Positions 29,059-37,387 of a stretch of DNA of 64,000 bases are shown here, one piece after another. The translations under genes and the position numbers were made by a program. Where the stretch lies: positions 1-64,000 of the forward strand of contig DASYZB010000034.1 in the NCBI GenBank assembly GCA_035946615.1. Reading direction: 5' to 3'. Every line of letters starts with the position of its first letter. The stretch's first letter is position 1. The stretch comes from Verrucomicrobiia bacterium. Its GTDB lineage: Bacteria > Verrucomicrobiota > Verrucomicrobiia > Limisphaerales > UBA8199. The notes under the pieces are model-generated. The model worked only from the letters and a program-made list of their open reading frames with translations. It was not told the DNA's origin and did not search any database.

Positions 29059-29099
29059 CGAGCGACCATGTTATCGAGGGTGGCTTATCAGTTCAATAC

Positions 29100-29339
29100 A
29101 TGAGCAAGAGAATGAACCGAGAACTTTCTCTCTTTTACTCTGGCCCATTACTTGCTGTCACCGAAACTATGAAGCGTGCTGCGTTCAAAGTACAATCTGC
29201 AAAAGGTGGTTGGATTCGAACATCCATCGCCCCAATCAATCACAAGAATGATAGGAACTTCGGTGTGGTGGATGTCCTCATGTTCATGTCATTAGTGGCT
29301 CTGGTTGTGGCTGTTGCGAGGGTTTTGATCGCCCATTAA
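29100..29339 (+). CDS. Possible small membrane protein
   Basis: 79 residues ending in a hydrophobic segment (VVDVLMFMSLVALVVAVARV). Unlike any family I know. The body contains a WIRTS stretch, a sequence seen when tRNA-like DNA is translated, so the ORF may be spurious. Confidence 0.25.
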   Translation: MSKRMNRELSLFYSGPLLAVTETMKRAAFKVQSAKGGWIRTSIAPINHKNDRNFGVVDVLMFMSLVALVVAVARVLIAH

Positions 29340-29477
29340 AGGCTCCCGCCGGGCACCCGGTTAGGTGGTGGGCGCCACAATCCGAAACAGTTCCCATTTT
29401 ACCGCCGCTACCATTGCCTTACGCAAACTGCGCCTGTCCCATTTTTGGCCCCGAAAAGTATCACACGACGACATATA

Positions 29478-29576
29478 GCCGCGAAGGAACGCAAAGAAAT
29501 GCGGTACAAAACACAGAGGGATTCTTCGCTCTTTGCGTTCCCTGTGTTCTTTTGCGACGATTAATTCTGCGGCTCT
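29478..29576. repeat. Inverted-repeat element of the TTTGCG family
   Basis: GGAACGCAAAGA (29486-29497) is complementary to 29530-29541. An outer AGCCGC/GCGGCT pair also matches. Its right part holds the TTTGCGTTC...TTTTGCG stretch shared with 13390, 32430 and 37310. It ends at the purN stop. The region 29340-29477 shows no gene. Confidence 0.6.
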
Positions 29577-30202
29577 TACCTTTTCCAGATCACCTGTCTT
29601 CCGCGCACCTGGACTTTGCCAAGCGCGATAGCAGCGATGCAGCGGGGGTATAACTCGTGTTCGGCGGCATGGATTCGTTGATGCAGACTCTCGGGGGTGT
29701 CGTCATCCAGCACGGGCACAGTCTGCTGGCCAATAATCGGCCCCGAATCGACGCCGGCTTCGACAAAATGCACGCTGCAGCCAGTAACCTTTACGCCATA
29801 TTCGAGCGCCTGTTTCCAGGCCTCAAGCCCGGGAAACGACGGCAGCAGAGACGGGTGAATGTTGACGATGCGCCCGTCGAATCGGGCCAGAAACTCTCCT
29901 TTTAAGACTCGCATGAAGCCTGCCAGGGCGATCAAATCGACTTTCGCCTCGAGCAGCGCCTCCACATAAGCCCGCTCCGCGTCCTCATCTAGTTTGGTGC
30001 GAAATTTCCCAGGCGCAATGAAACGTGCCGGGATGTTCCGTTGTTGTGCCAATTGCAGAATACCAGCCTCAGCGACATCGCTGAGCACGAGGGCCACTTG
30101 CGCCGGCACTGTGCCTGCCGTGCAGGCATCGGCAATGGCGGCGAAATTCGAGCCTCTGCCCGAGCCCAACACCCCAATCCGGAACTTTTGCTCGTGGCTC
30201 AC
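29576..30202 (-). CDS. purN: Phosphoribosylglycinamide formyltransferase
   Basis: 208 residues. Uses 10-formyl-THF to formylate GAR in purine synthesis. Signatures: RIGVLGSGRGSNFAAIADA at the N-terminus; the active-site run IALAGFMRVLKGEFLARFD and VNIHPSLLPSFPGLEAWKQA with the catalytic His; TGCSVHFVEAGVDSGPIIGQ with the catalytic Asp. Length is normal for PurN. Single gene; its start is followed upstream by an inverted-repeat element. Confidence 0.95.
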   Translation of the reverse strand: MSHEQKFRIGVLGSGRGSNFAAIADACTAGTVPAQVALVLSDVAEAGILQLAQQRNIPARFIAPGKFRTKLDEDAERAYVEALLEAKVDLIALAGFMRVLKGEFLARFDGRIVNIHPSLLPSFPGLEAWKQALEYGVKVTGCSVHFVEAGVDSGPIIGQQTVPVLDDDTPESLHQRIHAAEHELYPRCIAAIALGKVQVRGRQVIWKR

Positions 30203-30269
30203 CGCAGTCTCTTACCTGCACAAGGGCGCACCTCACAAGCAAAAATGGGAGGCGGCGTTTGATGGCTTT

Positions 30270-30371
30270 TGGAGTGCGCCGGCAAAGCGCAGCAACAACG
30301 GCGCTTTTGGACGCTGCGGCGCCGGTGAACCCTCCAAAGCGGCGTCGCGCTTCGCTTGCCGCCGCACCCCA
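30270..30371. repeat. 102-bp palindromic element with about 40-bp arms
   Basis: The left arm TGGAGTGCGCCGGCAAAGCG (30270 onward) pairs with the right arm ending CGCTTGCCGCCGCACCCCA (to 30371), with some mismatches. It lies between divergent purN and the FGE-like gene. Unlike the other repeat families here. Confidence 0.7.
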
Positions 30372-30443
30372 CGACGTTGGGGTAAAGTCTCCATCCATTC
30401 GGGGGCAAAAAGGGGCTAGGTTGCGCCAAATCTAGAGGTGCAA

Positions 30444-31598
30444 ATGACGCAGAAATTCTGTTTGTATGGTAATCGCCTAATGGCCTTAGGGATTCTCTTT
30501 TCGCTCACCCTCACAAGCAGGGCGGCTCCGCCGGCCATTGCCAGTATCATCCTCACCGAGGGGGGGCTGGAACTGAATATCTCGAGCGATCTCGGCATCA
30601 CCAATCAAATCCAAACAACGAGCGATATAGGCCAGGGAAACTGGGTGACGCTGACGAACCTGCTTGTGTCCCAAAGCCCGTATTCATTTGTGGACTCGAT
30701 GACGGTCACCGGTTCCCAGCGCTTTTATCGGGTTGTGGGCCTGAGCCAAACCAATAATCCCATCCCTCCTGGCATGGTCCTGATTCCTGCCGGCAGCTTT
30801 CAGATGGGAGACACCTTCAACGAAGGAGAATCCTACGAACTGCCCGTCCACACTGTTTATGTGAGCGGCTTTTATATGGATAAATATGAAGTCACTAAAG
30901 CGCTGTGGGACCAGGTAAAAGGATGGAATGGCGGCAACGGCTACACCTATGACAATCCCGGTTCGGGGAAGGGGACCAATCATCCGGTCCAGAGCATTGA
31001 TTGGTACGACATGGTGAAGTGGTGCAACGCGCGCTCGGAGATGGAGGGGCGGACGCCTGCATATTACACCGATGCCCGACTCACCCAAGTTTATAAAATG
31101 GGACAGGTCGCCCCTTATGTGAACTGGTATGCTGGATACCGCTTGCCAACCGAGTCGGAATGGGAAAAAGCGGCGCGGGGCGGGGCCAGCGGTCATCGAT
31201 TTCCGTGGGCAGACGTAGATACCATCACTCACAGCCAGGCCAACTATTACAGCGACAGCAGCTTTCCTTACGATATCAGCCCGACCCGGCAGTATGACCC
31301 GCCATTCGTCGATGGGGTCATGCCTTATACCAGCCCGGTGGGTTCGTTTGCCCCCAACGGTTACGGCCTATACGACATGGCCGGCAACGTTTGGGAATGG
31401 TGCTGGGATTGGGCGGGCGCCTACCCAAGCGCCCCGCAAACCGATCCGCGCGGCCCGGACACCGGCTCAACTCGCGTCGGCCGGGGCGGCAATTGGAATT
31501 ATTACGCGGAGCACTGCCGCAACTCCTATCGTTATGGAAACTCGCCGGATTATAGCGCGACCAATATCGGATTCCGGTCTGCCCTGCCGGCGCAATAG
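30444..31598 (+). CDS. Exported formylglycine-generating enzyme-family protein
   Basis: 384 residues. A signal peptide (RLMALGILFSLTLTSRAA) is followed by a small beta domain (about 30-105, ending in a RFYRVVGLS stretch often seen in verrucomicrobial exported proteins). The FGE/SUMF1 domain fills 110-384: PPGMVLIPAGSFQMGDTFNE, GFYMDKYEVTKALWDQVKGW, YRLPTESEWEKAARGG, YDMAGNVWEWCWDW, and RVGRGGNWNYYAEHCRNSYR. Sulfatase maturation is the classical role, but many paralogues are binding proteins, and I cannot assign catalytic cysteines. ATG at 30444 has AGAGGT 5 nt upstream; a GTG two codons earlier is the alternative. Confidence 0.85.
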   Translation: MTQKFCLYGNRLMALGILFSLTLTSRAAPPAIASIILTEGGLELNISSDLGITNQIQTTSDIGQGNWVTLTNLLVSQSPYSFVDSMTVTGSQRFYRVVGLSQTNNPIPPGMVLIPAGSFQMGDTFNEGESYELPVHTVYVSGFYMDKYEVTKALWDQVKGWNGGNGYTYDNPGSGKGTNHPVQSIDWYDMVKWCNARSEMEGRTPAYYTDARLTQVYKMGQVAPYVNWYAGYRLPTESEWEKAARGGASGHRFPWADVDTITHSQANYYSDSSFPYDISPTRQYDPPFVDGVMPYTSPVGSFAPNGYGLYDMAGNVWEWCWDWAGAYPSAPQTDPRGPDTGSTRVGRGGNWNYYAEHCRNSYRYGNSPDYSATNIGFRSALPAQ

Positions 31599-31640
31599 GC
31601 CTCGCGGCAGATTGAAACGCTAATCTACGCTGATAATCGA

Positions 31641-32285
31641 TTAGCGAAGATTAGCGGTTTTGACGCCCAACTGGGCCGCTTTGGACAGAAGCTGGCCGAT
31701 ATTTTCCAGACAAAACCGGGACCAGGATTCGTAAGCCGTCGCTTCTTTTGCAGCTTCGGGAATCGGGATGAATTCCGGCGCCACAATCCCCTTGCACCGG
31801 CCAGTAATCGTACGGCTGGCCACTGGCATGACATGCACAACCCCAAAGTGCACGTATCCGACATCAGTACTGTCGTCATTGATGAGCGCTACAGGGGCCT
31901 CTTTTGATTCATTAAGGGCCACCTCCTCGCGTATCTCGCGCAGCATGGCATCGTGATAGCCGATGCCGGATGAAAAAAGCCCATGGTCTTCTTCCGCGAT
32001 GTGGCCCCCGACCCCCACTGAAAAGAGTCCATGCAAGCGGGTTTCCTGGCCGCCTTTGCCTCGGCGATAGCGCAAGATGCTGCCATTACAGACCAGCAGC
32101 ACATAAGGGATAAGCTGCTTGTAGTTTCGGTCCTGCTCGGCCTCGCTCCGGTTCCGGTACGCGAGCTGCGACGCATCGGTCACAACCGGCAGATATTTCT
32201 CCACATCAAGGCTCAGCCCCTGGAACACTCCTAGCTCTTCCAGAACCTTCCGCTTAAAACATAGCACTCTTTCTTCCGCAGCCAT
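31641..32285 (-). CDS. Nudix-like phosphoesterase (MutT-type, degenerate box)
   Basis: 214 residues. The segment HDAMLREIREEVALNES is a Nudix-like helix, preceded by SVGVGGHIAEED; the box Glu before the helix is not in its canonical place. This resembles the COG4112-type predicted phosphoesterases. N-terminal part (RVLCFKRKVLEELGVFQGL) precedes the fold. The substrate is unknown. Convergent with the FGE-like gene with about 40 nt between. Confidence 0.65.
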   Translation of the reverse strand: MAAEERVLCFKRKVLEELGVFQGLSLDVEKYLPVVTDASQLAYRNRSEAEQDRNYKQLIPYVLLVCNGSILRYRRGKGGQETRLHGLFSVGVGGHIAEEDHGLFSSGIGYHDAMLREIREEVALNESKEAPVALINDDSTDVGYVHFGVVHVMPVASRTITGRCKGIVAPEFIPIPEAAKEATAYESWSRFCLENIGQLLSKAAQLGVKTANLR

Positions 32286-32534
32286 GGGTTGAATTTCGTT
32301 TCGGTTTTCCGGCTTTCAATACTGGTTGCGCCCAGGCTGCGCGACGAGCAAAACCTGTTGGCCGTTATTAACCGCTTATTGAAAGGTTATTAACAACCGA
32401 CTTTCCCTTGAAGCTTCCTCAGTTTCTGCGTTCTCTGCGTTCTTTTGCGGCTGATTCGCACACCTCCGCTTTTTCGGGGCGCAACCAAAACTACCGGGTG
32501 GTGTTCATTAAGGAAAAGTGTATAATAGGGTTAA
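32286..32534. other. Intergenic region with TTTGCG repeat
   Basis: Contains a TTTCTGCGTTCTCTGCGTTC stretch followed by TTTTGCGGC at about 32424-32453, a member of the dispersed family. Promoters for the divergent genes at 32285 and 32535 should lie here; a GTGTATAAT stretch at 32518-32526 is a fair -10 candidate for the plus-strand gene. Confidence 0.45.
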
Positions 32535-33488
32535 ATGAGGCAAAGTCTCACAATCTGTATAGGTTTGGCCCTTGGGCTGATATTGGTTGGGAATGCGGGG
32601 GCGGTGGCCCGGAATCCCTCACCGGATCGGTATGCGAGCATTCCGGAACGCAACGCCTTCGGGCTCAAGTCGCCACCGCAAATAAATGTCACCTCAGCAC
32701 CACCCCAACTGCCAAAGCTCATACTCACGGGCATTACAACAATTCTGGGCAATAAACGCGCCTTAATGCTTGAGGCGCCCCCGGCCAACAAGCCCGCCGA
32801 CCGGCCCAAAGAGGAGTCTTTGATTTTAACAGAAGGCCAGCGCCAGGGAGACGTTGAGGTGCTACAAATTGATGAGAAAGCCGGCAGCGTGATGGTGAAT
32901 CATTCGGGACAGATAATGACCCTTACATTCGAGAAGGATGGGCTCAAGCTGCCGAATACGCCAATGCCGATGCCGATGCGCCCCGGCGCTCCAGGGATGG
33001 TTCCCACCCCAACCTATCTGCCTCCCGGCACTCAAAGTCCGAATCGGGGCGTGCTTGGCCTGCCGCAGTATCGAGTTCCCGGGCGTGTTCCTCCTGGTCC
33101 GGCGGGCGGCTTGACTCCGACCGGTCGGATGGCTTTTCCCGCGCCCTCAGCCCCAGTGACACCTCCTCAAGCTGCGCCAACCGAATCCTCCGCTGCGTCT
33201 GGCTCGGCCCCTCAACCGAGCCCTCCCGCCGACCTGGCTCAATCCCCGGCTGCCAACCCGGCTCCACTGCCGCAAGCTGCTGCGATTTCTCCGCCCTCCC
33301 TGAGCACGCCTTCCGATTCCGGTGTTGCGGCAGCAACCGAACCGGCGCCCACTACAGATGCGCTTTCCCTTACCGGTTTGCCAAATGACCTTACGCCCGA
33401 AGAAAAGATGATTTTTTTGGACCTGCAGCAGCAGGGGAACATGGACCTTGGGATTCCGGCATCGCCGGCCAGCGCGCCGGCTCAGTAA
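32535..33488 (+). CDS. Exported Pro/Ala-rich protein, possible secretion/pilus accessory
   Basis: 317 residues. Signal peptide MRQSLTICIGLALGLILVGN. Residues 30-130 have IPERNAFGLKSPP and a GspC-like short beta unit (ILTGITTILGNKRALMLEAP; GDVEVLQIDEKAGSVMVNHS). Residues 150-290 are a Pro/Ala-rich linker, and the last segment is LTPEEKMIFLDLQQQGNMD. The N-terminal pattern resembles the periplasmic part of type II secretion GspC (inference). AGGG lies 8 nt before the ATG. The 3' end overlaps the ubiE-like gene by 7 nt on the other strand. Confidence 0.6.
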   Translation: MRQSLTICIGLALGLILVGNAGAVARNPSPDRYASIPERNAFGLKSPPQINVTSAPPQLPKLILTGITTILGNKRALMLEAPPANKPADRPKEESLILTEGQRQGDVEVLQIDEKAGSVMVNHSGQIMTLTFEKDGLKLPNTPMPMPMRPGAPGMVPTPTYLPPGTQSPNRGVLGLPQYRVPGRVPPGPAGGLTPTGRMAFPAPSAPVTPPQAAPTESSAASGSAPQPSPPADLAQSPAANPAPLPQAAAISPPSLSTPSDSGVAAATEPAPTTDALSLTGLPNDLTPEEKMIFLDLQQQGNMDLGIPASPASAPAQ

Positions 33489-34225
33489 TCGGTGCATTTC
33501 TGGCCGTAGTTGATGCTCATGGCTCCGCCGAGCAGGTTGACTACGCCGACCTGTTCCAGACGCAGTTGGCGCATTTTGGCTGCCACGCCTTCTTGAGCCG
33601 GGTAGTGCCTCAGCGATTCAAGGATATAGGCGTAAGCAGCGGCATTGCCGCAAAAGAGCCGGCCCAGGCAAGGCACAAACGCGCGCAAATACCCCATGTA
33701 GAAGGCGCTCCAGACTGGATTTCGAGGTTTGCCAAAATCCAATACCAGCAGGCGACCACCTGGTTTCGCCACCCGCCGCATTTCACACAGGCCGGTCTCC
33801 CAATTCGAGAGGTTGCGCAACCCGTAGCCGACCGTCACAATATCGAAACTATTCTCACGGAATGGCAGATTCTGCGCATCCCCGCGCACCAGATACAGGC
33901 CGTCTGCTGGGATTGTGGCTGCGCTGCGCATCCGGCTTTTCCTGCTCTCAGCCACGGCGAGCATCTGTTCGCTAAAATCCAATCCAATTACCCTCAAGCC
34001 GCGCCGGCACAATCCCAAAGCCAGGTCGCCGGTCCCGCAGCAGAGGTCCAGGGCAGACTGCCCAGGTTGGGGCTGGGCCAGCTCGATGACGCGTTTTTTC
34101 CAACGCCTGTGCAGGCCCAGGCTCTGGAGATCGTTAATCAGATCGTAACGCAACGCGATTCGGCCAAAAAGAGCCCTTACCTGCGCTGCGCGTCCCCGGC
34201 CAGGGTCGAAAAAGGGATTCGGCAT
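33482..34225 (-). CDS. Demethylmenaquinone/ubiquinone C-methyltransferase
   Basis: 247 residues. SAM-dependent methylation of the quinone ring. Visible: RIALRYDLINDLQSLGLHRR, motif I LDLCCGTGDLALGLC, NSFDIVTVGYGLRNLSNW, and MRRVAKPGGRLLVLDFGKP. These are the UbiE/MenG hallmarks; the respiratory chain here (Rieske/cytochrome b) would use the quinone. Whether the product is mena- or ubiquinone is not decided by sequence. Downstream of a TIM-barrel gene by 8 nt; likely one transcript. Confidence 0.9.
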   Translation of the reverse strand: MPNPFFDPGRGRAAQVRALFGRIALRYDLINDLQSLGLHRRWKKRVIELAQPQPGQSALDLCCGTGDLALGLCRRGLRVIGLDFSEQMLAVAESRKSRMRSAATIPADGLYLVRGDAQNLPFRENSFDIVTVGYGLRNLSNWETGLCEMRRVAKPGGRLLVLDFGKPRNPVWSAFYMGYLRAFVPCLGRLFCGNAAAYAYILESLRHYPAQEGVAAKMRQLRLEQVGVVNLLGGAMSINYGQKCTDY

Positions 34226-34233
34226 AACTCAAC

Positions 34234-35067
34234 TCAAGGCACTGGACCCGCCGCTTGAGCGAAGGTTTCCTTCAAGTAATCGATGCTTTTCCGGGCGATG
34301 ACCTCCGCCCCGTCGCTGAAATCGAACACCTCAACAGAAACGTAGCGGCTGTAGCCCACCTCCCTTAGAGCTGAGGCAATAGGTCTGAAATCCACTTTGC
34401 CAAATCCCGGTCCTTTCAGGTTCTTATCATTGGCGTGGAAATGCGCAAAGTGGGGCCAGGATTCGCGGATGATGCGCGGGATGGGTTTGGACTCCGAGCA
34501 CATCGCCTTTACATCGAGAATGATTTGGACGCTGGGCGAGGCCAGGGCTTGGACGAACTCGATGGCCTCGGCGGCTGTGTTGATGAAATTAGTTTCTGCC
34601 GGAGCCAAAGGCTCAAAACAGATGGTCACTTGCCGTTGCGCTGCGGCATCGGCTGCGCTGCGAAAGGTCTCAAGAGCCCAATCGCGCGCCTGCTCGCGCG
34701 AGACACCCGGCAAAACATTGCGCTGCCGGGGCGAGCCGGCCACCATGCAGTCACCACCGATGTCGGCGCAAAAATCCACCAGCGCTCGCAAATATTCGGA
34801 GGTCCGCCTGCGGACGCCAGGGTCTGAATGGTTGAGGTAAAGTCCTTCGGGTTTGACCAAAATCCAATGGATTCCAACGACGGCTATGCCGTTGCGCGCT
34901 GAGGCCTCCCGAATCGATTTCCTTTGGCCGGATGTTATTTCAGTCACCGAGTTCGCCAGAGTAAATGGGGCGATTTCGAGGCCTTCATAGCCCAACTGGG
35001 CGGCGTGGGCAAAAACCTCCTCGATTTTCCAGCCCTGAAAAATCTCGTTGCAAATGGCGAATTTCAT
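34234..35067 (-). CDS. Sugar phosphate isomerase/epimerase-like TIM-barrel protein
   Basis: 277 residues. N-terminus MKFAICNEIFQGWKIEEVFA, then GYEGLEIAPFTLANS and AVVGIHWILVKPEGLY. Metal-site residues appear as ICFEPLAPAETNF, IILDVKAMCSES, HFHANDKNLKGPGFG, and YVSVEVFDFSDG. These match the xylose isomerase-like/AP endonuclease 2 fold, where Glu/Asp/His bind two metals. The substrate is unknown; no catabolic neighbours. Upstream of the ubiE-like gene on the same strand. Confidence 0.85.
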   Translation of the reverse strand: MKFAICNEIFQGWKIEEVFAHAAQLGYEGLEIAPFTLANSVTEITSGQRKSIREASARNGIAVVGIHWILVKPEGLYLNHSDPGVRRRTSEYLRALVDFCADIGGDCMVAGSPRQRNVLPGVSREQARDWALETFRSAADAAAQRQVTICFEPLAPAETNFINTAAEAIEFVQALASPSVQIILDVKAMCSESKPIPRIIRESWPHFAHFHANDKNLKGPGFGKVDFRPIASALREVGYSRYVSVEVFDFSDGAEVIARKSIDYLKETFAQAAGPVP

Positions 35068-35142
35068 CGCGGGTGAGAGTCGGGAGTTCGAGGAGGAACT
35101 TCAAGCCGGCATTTCAGTTCGCCGAGGCCAGTTCCAAGCCTT

Positions 35143-35243
35143 TGTAGGAGACGACGTAAGGAGTCTTAATCGAAATTGTCAATTGCCTGCTTTTGCTTGA
35201 CTGGGAAGTGGCTGATCAGAGACTCCTTACGTCGTCTCTTACA
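35143..35243. repeat. MITE-like element with terminal inverted repeats, copy 2
   Basis: 101 bp, same orientation as 17106. The inner part has diverged (left arm TCTTAATCG rather than TCTCTGATCA) while the outer TGTAGGAGACGACGTAAGG is intact. It sits between the TIM-barrel gene and prfB, about 63 nt before the prfB ATG. Confidence 0.82.
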
Positions 35244-35306
35244 TGCGGGGATTTCGCCTCCAAAGGGCACTTGCAACCGTTGTGCCCGCAACCTACATTC
35301 CGCCGG

Positions 35307-36453
35307 ATGTTTGATACCATTCGAGCTGAATTGACGACCGCCGCCGATAAACTTGCTCATCTGCGGAGGTTTCTTTGACGTGCCCGGCGCGCAGAAACGC
35401 CTGGGCGAACTCAACGCCTTGATGGCGGCGGAAAACTTCTGGAACAATCGTGAGAGCGCCCAGAAGCTGATAGAAGAGGCCAATTTACTCCGGGCAAAAA
35501 CCGAGCCATTGCTCAAAGCGGAGAAGGAAGTGGAAGATTTCCGCGTGATGGTCGAATTGGGCGAGGCGGAGCCCGAAGCAGCGCAAGGAAAAATCCAACA
35601 GGAACTCGAAGGAGACCTTTCCCGGTTTTTCAAGGAATTGGACGCGCTCGAATTGAAGGTTTTCCTCAGCGGCCCTCATGATCGGAGCAACTGCATTCTG
35701 AGCATCAACGCCGGAGCGGGCGGAACGGAATCGTGCGATTGGGCGAACATGCTGATGCGGATGTATCAGCGCTGGGGCGAAGCGCGCGGCTGGAAAGTCG
35801 AACTCGAAGATGCTCTGGCCGGTGAGGCCGCCGGCATCAAGAGCGCCACCTTGGTATTCGAGGGCGAGAATGCCTATGGCTTTGCCAAAGCCGAGCGAGG
35901 CGTGCACCGCCTGGTGCGTATCTCGCCTTTTGACTCCAATAAACGGCGCCATACCAGCTTTGCCAGCGTGGATGTCATTGCCGAAATCGAGGAGACCAAC
36001 AGCGACATCGTTATCCCACCCGTCGAACTGAAGGTGGACACCTACCGCTCAGGGGGAAAAGGCGGACAGAACGTGAACAAAGTCGAGACCGCCGTCCGAA
36101 TCACCCATCTGCCTACCGGCACGGTGGCGGCTTCGCAAAGCCAGCGCTCGCAACATCAGAATCGCGCCACAGCCATGAAGCTGTTGCTGTCCAAATTATT
36201 TGCCCAACGGCAAGACGAGCAAAAAGCCGAGATGGAACGCTTTTACGGAGAGAAGGGGAGCATCTCTTGGGGCAACCAAATCCGGAGCTACGTCTTCCAG
36301 CCCTATCGCATGGTCAAAGACCTGCGCACCGGCGTTGAAACGAGCAACGTGCAGGCGGTCATGGACGGCGAGTTGGACCCTTTCGTGAACGGTTGGTTGC
36401 GCGCGGGTTGTCCGGCCAAACGAATGCAGGGCATTAAGGATGAAGAGGAATAA
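35307..36453 (+). CDS. prfB: Peptide chain release factor 2, programmed +1 frameshift
   Basis: Recognises UGA/UAA stop codons and triggers peptide release. The first frame reads MFDTIRAELTTAADKLAHLR then RFL and meets TGA at 35376-35378. The main frame restarts at GAC (35377), giving join(35307..35375, 35377..36453), 381 residues. Features are the stop-recognition motif in VRISPFDSNKRRH and the catalytic GGQ in YRSGGKGGQNVNKVETAV. The autoregulatory frameshift is a known RF2 trait. The stop overlaps trpC by 14 nt. An inverted-repeat element lies just upstream. Confidence 0.95.
35365..35379 (+). promoter_or_regulatory. Programmed +1 frameshift site in prfB
   Basis: GGAGG (35365-35369), three bases, then CTT-TGA-C (35373-35379). 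The internal Shine-Dalgarno-like sequence and the slippery CTT next to a weak UGA context reproduce the E. coli RF2 frameshift signal. It makes RF2 synthesis depend on RF2 level. Confidence 0.93.
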
Positions 36454-37282
36454 TCCTCGGGCCTCAATTCTCGACATGATTGTTGAGGCGAAAAAGGGCG
36501 AGGTGGCACGGTTGCCGCCAAAGGCGCTTTCGGGAGCCGCTTTGAAAGAGGCCCTGCGCGCCCGCGGCGATTCGCGAGATTTTCTGGCCGCCCTGCGCCG
36601 GACTGCCAAGGGGGCTGTCGCGCTCATCGCCGAGGTGAAAAAGGCCTCGCCTTCTGCAGGCGTGATTTGCCCGGATTTCGATCCGGTGATGATTGCGCGC
36701 CAATACGAGGCCGCCGGCGCAAGCTGCCTCTCGGTGCTGACGGACGAGAAATTCTTCCAAGGTTCGCTCCAGTATTTGAAGGACATCCGGGCAGCGGTTC
36801 GCCTGCCGCTGTTGCGGAAGGATTTCATCATTAATGAGCGGCAGATTCTCGAAAGCATTCAGTGGGGCGCGGACGCCATCCTCCTGATTGTGGCTATCCT
36901 GATTGACTCACAACTGAGGGATTTGCACCAACTCGCGCGAGAAGCGGGTTTGGCGGTCCTGGTTGAGGTTCATGACGAGGCTGAGTTGGAGCGTGCTTTG
37001 TCCATCCGGCCTGAACTGGTCGGGGTGAACAACCGCGATTTGAAAAGCTTCAAGGTGGATTTGAGCACCACCGAGCGGCTGGCCTCGCGCGCGCTCGGCT
37101 CTTCGAGGGCCGCTGGTGAAGCGCCCGTGCTGGTTTCCGAGAGCGGCATCCATTCCCGGGCGGACATGATGCGTGCGGCCGCCTGCGGCGCGCGCGCCAT
37201 TCTAGTTGGCGAATCGCTCATGCGCGGCAAGGATATTGGCGCCAAGGTACGCGAGTTGATCGGAGAAGCAGGTGTGGCCTGA
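36440..37282 (+). CDS. trpC: Indole-3-glycerol phosphate synthase
   Basis: 280 residues. Converts CdRP to indole-3-glycerol phosphate in tryptophan synthesis. Motifs along the TIM barrel: VALIAEVKKASPSAGVICPD, AGASCLSVLTDEKFFQGSL, LPLLRKDFIINERQILES, VLVEVHDEAELERAL, ELVGVNNRDLKSFKVDL, and LVSESGIHSRADMMRAA. All catalytic Lys/Glu/Ser positions look intact. Length normal. ATG at 36440 lies inside the end of prfB (14-nt overlap), so the genes are translationally linked. Other trp genes are absent. Confidence 0.95.
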   Translation: MKRNNPRASILDMIVEAKKGEVARLPPKALSGAALKEALRARGDSRDFLAALRRTAKGAVALIAEVKKASPSAGVICPDFDPVMIARQYEAAGASCLSVLTDEKFFQGSLQYLKDIRAAVRLPLLRKDFIINERQILESIQWGADAILLIVAILIDSQLRDLHQLAREAGLAVLVEVHDEAELERALSIRPELVGVNNRDLKSFKVDLSTTERLASRALGSSRAAGEAPVLVSESGIHSRADMMRAAACGARAILVGESLMRGKDIGAKVRELIGEAGVA

Positions 37283-37387
37283 CTGACTGATTCTGTCCTT
37301 TAGCATTCTGTCCCTTGCGCTTTCTTTGCGATTTCAGCTTTAACGAATCCCCTGTAACCTTTGTCTGCAGTGGCCTCAGGAACAGGC
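37283..37387 (+). promoter_or_regulatory. Leader of the kinase-sigma operon, possible ECF promoter
   Basis: Contains a CCTGTAACCTTTG stretch at 37351-37363. GTAAC-type elements are common -35 motifs for ECF sigma factors, which would fit autoregulation by the downstream sigma gene; this is inference. It also holds a TTTGCG repeat remnant near 37310-37330. Confidence 0.3.

Noticed and set aside
29190-29240. A tRNA-like T-arm (TTCGAA within a GGAT/ATCC stem)
   Set aside because: The loop is six bases and no acceptor, D or anticodon arms could be assembled. Not a tRNA on this evidence.
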